From: a virus
DNA: 22,747 bases
Reading direction: 5' to 3' (one strand)
Virus record (IMG/VR): IMGVR_UViG_3300034082_000141
Span: 1-22,747 of that record
Below, one piece after another: positions 6,227 to 13,900 of the stretch. A program made the translations under genes and the position numbers. Each line of letters begins with the position of its first letter. Position 1 is the stretch's first letter. The notes under the pieces are model-generated. The model was not told where the DNA came from and searched no databases. It worked only from the letters and a program-made list of their open reading frames with translations.

Positions 6227-6607
6227 ATGGAAAACATAACAGCAGATAGGCTGGTCAAGATTTATATAAAGATCAGAGATAAACGCGCAGAGCTTACTAA
6301 AGAAGCTGATGCGCTTGAAGAGCAGCAAAATATTATCCAAGCCAAACTACTTGAGATTTGCAAAGACACGGGCGCAGAGAGTTTGCGCACTGAGTTCGGC
6401 ACAGTCACGCGTCGTATATCAAAACGCTATTGGACAAGTGATTGGGATTCGTTCTACAAGTTTATGAAAGAGCATGACGCGATGCAGTTGTTGCAGCAGC
6501 GTGTGTCCAATGGGAATATGGAACAGTTCCTAGAGGAGAACCCCGACATACATCCACCGGGGCTAAATGTGGATGCTTCATTTGCAGTAACCGTTCGTCG
6601 TAAATAG
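6227..6607 (+). CDS. conserved phage coiled-coil protein, 126 aa
   Basis: Unknown function, but a pattern I recognise as widespread beside single-stranded-DNA-binding genes of phages. The N-terminal half (residues 8-50, IYIKIRDKRAELTKEADALEEQQN onward in two segments) is a long charged coiled coil. The second half has the conserved-looking RRISKRYWTSDWDSFYKFMKE, then NMEQFLEENP and IHPPGLNVDASF, and ends VTVRRK. The overall layout recalls Gp157/Gam-like proteins that act around DNA ends or recombination, but no direct assignment is possible. It starts after AAGGAAGAAG and is the first gene behind the promoter at 6164-6192. GGAGA near its stop serves the next gene. Confidence 0.82.
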   Translation: MENITADRLVKIYIKIRDKRAELTKEADALEEQQNIIQAKLLEICKDTGAESLRTEFGTVTRRISKRYWTSDWDSFYKFMKEHDAMQLLQQRVSNGNMEQFLEENPDIHPPGLNVDASFAVTVRRK

Positions 6608-6618
6608 GAGAAGATGTA

Positions 6619-7506
6619 ATGAGTAATGATCTTGCAATGCTTGATGTTGGCCTTCCTGCGCACTTGAAGGCTTTGGAGCTTGATGACACAACTAAAGCCC
6701 TTATGGGTGGTGGCGGTGGTGGAAGCAAGCGTATCTCTATTGAAGGTGGTGTATGGCGTCTACTGGTTAACGGTAAAGAGATTGCTCAAAAGGAAGAGCG
6801 TAACCTCAATGCAGTTATCATAGCGGCTTCACCAAAAGTATCACGCACGTTCTATGCAGGTGTGTACAAGAAGGGTCAGTCCACTGCCCCCGACTGTTGG
6901 TCTGCTAACGGCGACTACCCTGACAGCACAGTTAAAGAGCCACAAGCTAAGTCGTGTGCTACATGCCCACAAAACGTAAGTGGTTCAGGTAGTGGCACTT
7001 CAAAAGCTTGCCGCTTCTCTCAGCGTCTTGCTGTGGTTCTGGACAACGACATCGGCGGCGATGTATTCCAACTAACCCTACCATCAACATCAATCTTTGG
7101 TGAAGGTGAGGCAGGTAAGTGGCCTCTGCAGATGTACGCTAAGATGATTGGTAGCAAGGGTGTGCCTATCACTGCAGTTGTAACTGAGATGCGCTTTGAT
7201 ACAGCGTCGTCTACACCTAAGATTACGTTCAAGCCATTACGCTTCTTGGAGATCAATGAAATCCAAACAGCTATTGAACAGGGTAAGTCAGACGCTGCAC
7301 AGAAAGCAATCACTATGACTGTCGCACAAGCTGACGGTGTACAGAAGCTAGCAGCACCCGCACCACAAGCACCTGAAGCAAAAGTCGAAGTCGCACCTGT
7401 TGAAGTTGAGACTGAGCCTGTCAAAGTAACTAAGAAGAAAGAAGAACCAGCACCTAAGAAAGACCTTGGTTCAATTCTTTCCGATTGGGACGATGACGAC
7501 AAATAA
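6619..7506 (+). CDS. probable single-stranded-DNA-binding protein with zinc site
   Basis: Likely phage ssDNA-binding protein, 295 residues. A Gly-rich hinge (MGGGGGGS, 29-36) precedes a beta-rich core (about 38-212) with an OB-like run of strands. Cys93, Cys113, Cys116 and Cys131 could bind zinc, as T4 gp32 does. After residue 240 comes a low-complexity Ala/Pro/Glu/Lys linker, then a hydrophobic-acidic tip, GSILSDWDDDDK. An acidic tail of this kind is the hallmark by which SSB, gp32 and T7 gp2.5 recruit replication partners. The gene sits between a recombination-type protein and the primase-helicase, which fits. ATG 6619 has AGGAGA six bases upstream. Fold assignment is inferred, not matched. 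Confidence 0.65.
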   Translation: MSNDLAMLDVGLPAHLKALELDDTTKALMGGGGGGSKRISIEGGVWRLLVNGKEIAQKEERNLNAVIIAASPKVSRTFYAGVYKKGQSTAPDCWSANGDYPDSTVKEPQAKSCATCPQNVSGSGSGTSKACRFSQRLAVVLDNDIGGDVFQLTLPSTSIFGEGEAGKWPLQMYAKMIGSKGVPITAVVTEMRFDTASSTPKITFKPLRFLEINEIQTAIEQGKSDAAQKAITMTVAQADGVQKLAAPAPQAPEAKVEVAPVEVETEPVKVTKKKEEPAPKKDLGSILSDWDDDDK

Positions 7507-7515
7507 GGGGTTGCT

Positions 7516-7746
7516 ATGTCAAAGGGCTACTTAAGCTCTTTTGTCAATGATGTCAAGGCTGCAGATCAAAAGAAAATTGGTGTGCGCTTTGCTTTGTGTT
7601 GCATCTCTAACGACGTACCTGTAACTGATGTGGCGGAGTACTTCGGGGTTACCCGTATGACCGTATACGCATGGTTTCGTGGTAAAAATAACGTCCCTGA
7701 GAAGCATCATACGAAAATGCAGAAGTTCATTGATAAGCTGAGTTAG
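7516..7746 (+). CDS. small helix-turn-helix protein, 76 aa
   Basis: DNA-binding protein of Cro/XRE size. The helix-turn-helix is clear at about residues 35-56: DVAEYFGVTRMTVYAWFRGK, where the recognition helix is TRMTVYAWFRG. It is followed by a C-terminal helix (KHHTKMQKFIDKL). Possible roles are repressor of an early promoter or a factor binding the structured leader just downstream. Start ATG 7516 is preceded by AAGGGG at 7504-7509. It is separated from the primase-helicase by a 90-base gap that holds the three-way-junction element. Confidence 0.8.
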   Translation: MSKGYLSSFVNDVKAADQKKIGVRFALCCISNDVPVTDVAEYFGVTRMTVYAWFRGKNNVPEKHHTKMQKFIDKLS

Positions 7747-7752
7747 TGTTGT

Positions 7753-7835
7753 AGCAGGAAGAGCTAGGTTAGCTACCGAAGAGGGTGATGCCGTCCACCC
7801 CTGCTCTATCCTTTTTAATGACGGACAAGGACGGC
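7753..7835 (+). promoter_or_regulatory. three-way-junction RNA with SD-pairing loop
   Basis: Candidate cis-acting RNA in the leader of the primase-helicase gene. All helices are perfect Watson-Crick: H1 AGCAG 7753-7757 with CTGCT 7801-7805; H2 AGCTA 7762-7766 with TAGCT 7770-7774; H3 GGGTG 7783-7787 with CACCC 7796-7800, directly abutting H1. Loop H3 bases GCCGTC (7790-7795, plus C7796) are complementary to GGACGGC 7829-7835, which overlaps the AAGGA ribosome binding site (7827-7831) of ATG 7837. An earlier GACGG copy (7820-7824) could compete. Junction strands GGAAG (7757-7761) and ACCGAAG (7775-7781) resemble glutamine-riboswitch core strands. A weak T tract lies at 7812-7816. Confidence 0.45.
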
Positions 7836-7836
7836 T

Positions 7837-10695
7837 ATGTTAACGACGAATGAATTCCTGTCAGCAGTACTGCCTCCAAGCGGTATGTACTGTGTGGTGG
7901 GTCTAAAAAAAGATGAGAAGCCAAAACAAAAGTTTGTAGAGTCAATAGAAAAAGTAGAAGAGCTAGCCAAAGAATTAGTAGCAGTGCAGTACGATGCGTA
8001 CTTTGCACTCGCCTCGTTTACGGATGTTGCCGAAGGGCGCACCTCGAAGAACGCTGCGCAATTCAAATCTTATTTTCTTGACCTAGACTGCGGACTTGGT
8101 AAACCCTACGCCGATCAAGCTGAAGGGCTGTCGGCACTTAAACAATTTGTTAAAACCACAGGACTACCAAAGCCTACTATAGTTAACTCAGGACGTGGGG
8201 TTCATGCGTACTGGGTACTGGAAACATCAGTTGAACGTGATATTTGGAAGCCGTTAGCAGAACGACTCAAAGCCCTGTGTGAGAAGCACAAGCTCCATGC
8301 TGATCCTGCAGTGACCGCCGACTCTGCTCGCATACTGCGTGTGCCCGGCACATTTAATTATAAGAACCCTGAGTTCCCACTAGAAGTGCAAGTGCTTGCT
8401 GTAGGTGCGCCTGTATCTAACAGTGTGTTCGAAGCACTCGAAGCCCCAGAGGTTGATGTGTTTGCTGGTATGAGCGGGCAACCGTTTGTTCCTAGGCAGA
8501 TGGATCCTCTTACGCTTGCGTTGATGGGCAACAACCAGTCTAAGTTTAAGACCATACTTATCAAGAGCGTGGAAGCCGAGGGTAAGGGCTGTAACCAGAT
8601 ATTGCAGATATACGAAGCTCAGGATAATATTGAGGAACCCCTCTGGCGGGCAGGGCTTTCTATCGCCCAACATTGTGTAGACCGAGATAAGGCTATCCAT
8701 GCAATATCCAACAAACACCCAAATTACTCAGCAGCGGAGACTGAAAGAAAGGCTAACGAGACTCGAGGCCCGTACACCTGCATCACTTTTAGAAAGCTCA
8801 ATGCAGCCGGTTGCGAAGGATGTACCCACAAGATTTCGTCGCCTATTATGTTGGGCAAAGAGTTTGCTGAAGCGACAGAAGAAGACAACATAGTTGAAGT
8901 CCCTGAGACTGAGACCGCCCCTGCACAAACCGTAGTCATACCCAAGTACCCTTTTCCGTTTGTACGAGGCAAAGTCGGTGGCGTATATATCCGTAAGAAA
9001 GACGAAGAGCTTGGTGACATGGAAGAGCTTATCTATCCTTACGACTTCTATGTAGTCAAGCACATGAAAGACCCCGATGTAGGCGTGACACTACTCATGC
9101 GTCTGCACCTACCTAAAGACGGTATCCAAGAGTTCATCATGCCGTTGGCTGCGGTGATGGCTAAGGACAGATTCAGAGACACAATCGCATCGCATGGCAT
9201 TGCCGTGCTAGGTAAAAAACAGGATTTACTAATGGCTTACATAACACGGTGGGTGGAGGAGCTACAAGCTTCCAACGAAGCAGAGAAAGCACGTAGACAG
9301 TTTGGTTGGTTGCCAGACGACTCCGCGTTTATTCTTGGTGATAGAGAGATCAGAACTACCGAAATTAAATACAGCCCACCTACTGCAACGACGCTACCGC
9401 TTATACCTACGTTTCGCCCAAGGGGGGACTTCCATATATGGAAGGACGTAGTGTCTTACTACCGCACCGAAGGTCTGCAAGCTAAAGCGTTTGCATTGTT
9501 CTTGGGGTTTGGTAACGTCCTACTGAAGCACACAGCAGTGAAAGGATACTTGCTAAGCCTTAAGTCACAAGGTTCAGGTTCAGGTAAGACCACATTACTC
9601 AACGCAATCGGTAGTATCTACGGTAACCCGACCGAGCAGCTTATGCTTGTGAAGGATACCTATAATCAAAAACTGCAGCGTATTGGAACGTACCAACACA
9701 TACCAATCTTGTTCGACGAGATGACAAACATGGCACCAGACCAAAAGTCTAACCTTGTGTACGACATCACTGAAGGTCGTGGCAAGAACCGCATGAGGTC
9801 ACAAGACAATTCTGAACGCATTAACCTGACGCACTGGGCAACCGGACTAATCACAACATCTAACCGTTCTTTGCGTGACGACTTACTTTCGATCAAGAGC
9901 TTTCCTGAAGCGGAGTTGATGCGCCTACTGGAGATGCACATTGCCAACGACCCCAACGGAGACACAGCTTGGTCACGCACACACTTCGGTCGCCTAGAGC
10001 ATAACTACGGACATGCTATTGTGCCGTTCGTGCAGTATGTATCTACGCACCTGCCTGAAGTTATAGAGTTCATGGGTAAGATTCAGTCAAAGATTGAGCA
10101 TGCGGCTGATATGCAGAACTCTGAACGCTTTTGGTCGGTGATGGCTACGCTCGCTATAGTAGGCGGCATGATTGCAAACAGACTGAACATCATTGATATC
10201 CCACACAAACCCGTGTTGGACTTTATCGTTAGCCACATCAAGGACGCTAGAGTTCAGAACCGCATCATGCTGTTGGACAATAGCGACTTCTTGGGCAGTT
10301 TCTTGCAGCGTAAGTTCCACGAGATTTTGGTCATCAACGGCTCAAAAGATGGTAAGACCGGACTAGAAACTGGCCCGATTCGTGAACCTCGTGGAGCGCT
10401 GTCGGTGCGGTATGAGCCTGATACAAAACTTTTGTATGTGGTGTCTAAGGTTTACCGTGAGGAGTGCAACAAGGGTCAGTTGAACTTTGAAGAATCACTA
10501 GGGATGTACAAGAAGAACAAGGCTTTCCTTGGCACGAAGCGCAAGCGCATGGCGGCTGGAACAATTATTAACACAGACGTTAACGCACCAGCTCTTGTGT
10601 TCGATACGACTAAGCTATCGTTCTTCCGAGAAGAGGCACTGCTCAATGTTAAAGATTCTGAATCTGACAATACTTATCCCGTGGATGAAACTTGA
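7837..10695 (+). CDS. primase-helicase (PrimPol/RepB-like plus AAA+ DUF927-type)
   Basis: Predicted bifunctional replication enzyme, 952 residues. The N-terminal primase has FLDLD (80-84) as metal-binding acidic residues, SGRGVHAYW (118-126) with His123, and DSARILRVPGT (162-172), the layout of archaeo-eukaryotic/RepB-type primases. A PriCT-like region follows (about 265-340) with Cys315, Cys326 and Cys329 and HPNYSAAETERK. Residues 370-540 look like DUF927, leading to the motor: Walker A GSGSGKTT (579-586), Walker B ILFDE (624-628), a sensor-like TTSNRSLRDD (about 673-682). It would prime and unwind the phage origin. The start is ATG 7837 with AAGGA five bases upstream, inside the predicted pseudoknot. 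No intact DnaB-type helicase gene lies nearby. Confidence 0.9.
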   Translation: MLTTNEFLSAVLPPSGMYCVVGLKKDEKPKQKFVESIEKVEELAKELVAVQYDAYFALASFTDVAEGRTSKNAAQFKSYFLDLDCGLGKPYADQAEGLSALKQFVKTTGLPKPTIVNSGRGVHAYWVLETSVERDIWKPLAERLKALCEKHKLHADPAVTADSARILRVPGTFNYKNPEFPLEVQVLAVGAPVSNSVFEALEAPEVDVFAGMSGQPFVPRQMDPLTLALMGNNQSKFKTILIKSVEAEGKGCNQILQIYEAQDNIEEPLWRAGLSIAQHCVDRDKAIHAISNKHPNYSAAETERKANETRGPYTCITFRKLNAAGCEGCTHKISSPIMLGKEFAEATEEDNIVEVPETETAPAQTVVIPKYPFPFVRGKVGGVYIRKKDEELGDMEELIYPYDFYVVKHMKDPDVGVTLLMRLHLPKDGIQEFIMPLAAVMAKDRFRDTIASHGIAVLGKKQDLLMAYITRWVEELQASNEAEKARRQFGWLPDDSAFILGDREIRTTEIKYSPPTATTLPLIPTFRPRGDFHIWKDVVSYYRTEGLQAKAFALFLGFGNVLLKHTAVKGYLLSLKSQGSGSGKTTLLNAIGSIYGNPTEQLMLVKDTYNQKLQRIGTYQHIPILFDEMTNMAPDQKSNLVYDITEGRGKNRMRSQDNSERINLTHWATGLITTSNRSLRDDLLSIKSFPEAELMRLLEMHIANDPNGDTAWSRTHFGRLEHNYGHAIVPFVQYVSTHLPEVIEFMGKIQSKIEHAADMQNSERFWSVMATLAIVGGMIANRLNIIDIPHKPVLDFIVSHIKDARVQNRIMLLDNSDFLGSFLQRKFHEILVINGSKDGKTGLETGPIREPRGALSVRYEPDTKLLYVVSKVYREECNKGQLNFEESLGMYKKNKAFLGTKRKRMAAGTIINTDVNAPALVFDTTKLSFFREEALLNVKDSESDNTYPVDET

Positions 10696-10846
10696 GCCGG
10701 GCATGTCGGTATTCATCCCGTGCCTTGATCGTAAGCGGCACATTAGGACACTGCAGAAGGAAGCTGCCCGTATTGGTTACAAAGTAATTTGTAAACAAGT
10801 TGTAGAAAACGGCAAGTATGGCTTGCGTCTATGGAGGGTTGAGTGA
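10685..10846 (+). CDS. small hypothetical protein, 53 aa
   Basis: Short basic protein beginning MKLEPGMSVFIPCLDRKRH and ending KYGLRLWRVE; the middle (TLQKEAARIGYKVICKQVVE) looks like a helix followed by two strands. This resembles compact phage proteins found at the ends of early operons, function unknown. I chose ATG 10685, overlapping the end of the primase-helicase gene by 11 bases; ATG 10703 is an alternative with GCCGGG just upstream. The frame extends further back inside the primase-helicase gene, but that part is a shadow. It is the last plus-strand gene before the terminator. Confidence 0.65.
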   Translation: MKLEPGMSVFIPCLDRKRHIRTLQKEAARIGYKVICKQVVENGKYGLRLWRVE

Positions 10847-10893
10847 TATAGTTGCCTCACTCTTCTCCTTGACTCTCCTTGGTCTAGGCTTTA

Positions 10894-10920
10894 CCCCGCC
10901 CTTGTGCGGGGTTCTTTTTT
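10894..10920 (+). terminator. intrinsic terminator of rightward operon
   Basis: CCCCGC (10894-10899) and GCGGGG (10906-10911) form a G+C-only stem around CCTTGT, extendable by one A-T pair (10893 with 10912), followed by TTCTTTTTT. The T tract is on the plus strand only, so it should stop rightward transcription; leftward RNA would lack a U tract. The last bases overlap the stop codon of the convergent giant gene. Confidence 0.87.
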
Positions 10921-13900
10921 AATAGCCCGCCATATTTCTTAGCTTGTATACATTCTGCAACATGCGGTCTTCTGCAGCTTTGAGACGTTGGATTTCAGCA
11001 GTCTTTTGCTCAGCGTTCATACGACCCTCGGGCAATGCACGAATCTGGTTCTCGTAATCCCGCAACTTAGCTAGCTGGTTACCAATAGCATTGACTTGAT
11101 TCTGAAGCTTGAGCAAAGGTAATTTCTCCTGCATATATTCCCGTGCTTTTTCTGGCGACTCTTTTTTGTAGGCGTTAAGCGTCTTAACCGTGCGAGCTAC
11201 TTCTTCTCGCAATTCATAGAAGTCGTTCTTCATAGCGTTGCCATACTCACTGGCAAAGAATGTACCCATGCCCGGAATCTGGCGCAACACATCACGGTCA
11301 CCTTTCTCAGGCTTAGGTACACCGGAGTCACTCATTAAGGCGTTAGTACCAAGCAGCATAAGCCCACCGACCGATCCCGCATATCCTTTAATCAGGTGGT
11401 CAATTTCTACAGGTGCCAAGATACCAAACTTACCCAAGAGCTTCCCAAGTTCTGAAGTCGATGCTGTGTACTGAGCTTCCTTATCTCGCCCAGCAATACC
11501 TTTACCAACCAAGTCTCGACCAGTAAAGAAGTTGTGGTTTATGCCGACTTCAACCGCTGGCTTAATAAACTGAGGTACAACTGTTGGGCTTAATATGGCA
11601 TTGGCTAGAGCTTCTGACATCGCACGGCGTACCTTCTTACCATCCGTGAATCCGTTGTCAGTCATCATTAAGTACGAGTACTCAGCCGCAAGTTTAGGGA
11701 ACAGCGTCATGTCGCTACGCAACGGCAACATAAATCCTGTGCCGGGAATCAACAGGTGCTTGTCCCGTACTTGAGGATCCATCTTCTCGTATTCCTCGTC
11801 ATCTGCAACCATAGCGGAGTACAGGAACGCCAACGTAGTCACCATCGCAGCGTTAGTAATCAGTGTCCTATAAGCCGCCGCACGTTCGGTAGGTGTAATG
11901 CTACGACCAGCCAGTACTTTAGCCGTGACGTTCATAGCCTGTAGGTATGCGCCAAAAAACGGCACCAACTGCTTACCTACGTTAACGATGCCGTTAGCAC
12001 CCGAACGCTTAAAGTTAATGATCTCAAACGCCCGCTCCATCGCAGCAGACTCATCTCCACCGACCACTGACCCATCCTTCTGACGCTTACCGCCTGTTTC
12101 AAGCAGTGTGCGGTTGTACAGCGCTTGACGCACTGCGTTGTCAGACGCCATAGAGAATTTCTCTAGCGGGGTAAGCAGCTTTTGGAATGCCGACTTCTTT
12201 TTTAGTCCAGTAGCAATCTCTAAGTTGTTGGTAGAGATAGCAGACATGTAGTCGTTGATACCCACAACACCCGCACGGGACAAATACTTACCTGTAGCGT
12301 TAGTACCAAACAAGATGCCCATGAACTGACGAACAACCTCAATTGGAATCATCAACGGGTTCTTAAGCCCAGAGGTAAGCATCGCAGCAAACGAGTCTTG
12401 GGACAACTGACTTACTGAGAACAACGGGTTTAACACAATCGACTGACGCAAGAAAGTTGTAGCCTTAGCTACGTCTTTTAGTATGGGAAGAGCTACAGTC
12501 TCCATACCCTCGAACGCATGTACAAACAACGGATCGGCAAACTTAACACGCTTGCGTTGCCCGTTCTCCCACATACTCACTACGTTGTCACTACGCTTGA
12601 CCGACTCATCCTGCCTGATATCTTCAACTTGATCGGGCATGATCTCTTTAGCTGTGTTGTACATATTCAAGGCAGTACGGTTACGCACAGCACGGGACAC
12701 GGTGTATGTTGTCCAGAGTGCCATGTTGCCAAATACGTCAGCTACAGGTTGATCGCTACCTTTGATCTTAAAGTTCTTTGCAAAGTCAATGAAGCCGTTG
12801 GGATACTTGCGAGGACCAGCACCTGTCTCTAATTGGTCTTCACGGTAGAAAGGCACAAAGTCCATGTACTTCAGCAAGTCATTAGCTTGCTCACGGCTAT
12901 ACAAACCATTCTCTACCGCAACATCCATAGCGTTTGCACGGATGCCATTCCACATAGCTTGTACGTCACGCAACCCATCAACCATATCAAATAGTTTCTT
13001 ACCGGCGTCTACTTGTTCTTTAGTCATGTGACTATAGAACTCTGGCTTTGACTTAGCTAAGCCTTCAACTCGCTCCGCAATAAATGCGGTGTTTGCATAG
13101 TTGCGCAGCTCAGCATCAGTCAGCCCATTTTTCTTGGCGACATCAGACATAAGCTTCATCATGTTCTTCCAACTATCCTTATCCTCAGTAGCGAAGAACT
13201 TATATGATTTTGAATTGTACTTAAGCGCACCATGTTCCAAGAACTGCATAGCCAGTGCATCGGAGTGAAGAGCTTGAGACGTACTGATTTTAGTCATTAT
13301 GTCTTTAATGACGTTCCAATCTTTTTTATCTTTACCTAGTTCGCGGCGAATAGCGTTGTTAAGCCCAGCATCAAATGATAGCGCACCCGTCTCAAACTTA
13401 TCGAGCCAAGTAGTTACCCGCCGAGTCGCCTCTGCCTCGCTAGCATTACCATTTTCTTTAAGCGCTGAACCAACGGGGCTTGGGTTTTGCTTGGTAACAT
13501 CTCTACCTCCAGCGGCTTTAAATTGAGCTTCAAGTTCAGACTTACGTATTACAGCAGCGGCAGGGGGCGCTTTGGCAGTACCTGAAACTTCTTGTTGGTA
13601 CCCACGACCAATGTTCATCGCACGTTCTACGTTGATGATTGCTTCAGCCAACGCATTGTTTGTATCTGACAAGCCAAGCAACTGCATAACCATCTTGGCA
13701 AATTCTTGGAATACATTGCGTTTCTTGTACGGTATTTGTTTGAGAGCCTCTTGAAACTCTGAGTTTGACATAGCTTCTGCCGCAAACTCAGTCAGGCTAG
13801 TCATACCATACTGCTCAGCCAACTCCGGATGATTCTGTAGTAAATGGTTATAAAGATCTTGTAGTTCGGCTAGTGCTTTGTTACTTATAGCACCGCGCTC

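Noticed and set aside
7812-7816. T5 tract after the three-way junction as an intrinsic terminator
   Set aside because: Six bases separate it from a short 5-bp stem; too weak to call, although attenuation remains possible.
10800-10890. Minus-strand tandem AAGGAG signals (complement of 10862-10885) followed by a GTG and a 27-codon frame
   Set aside because: The short frame lies wholly opposite a plus-strand gene and its peptide looks random; probably chance in a pyrimidine-rich stretch.
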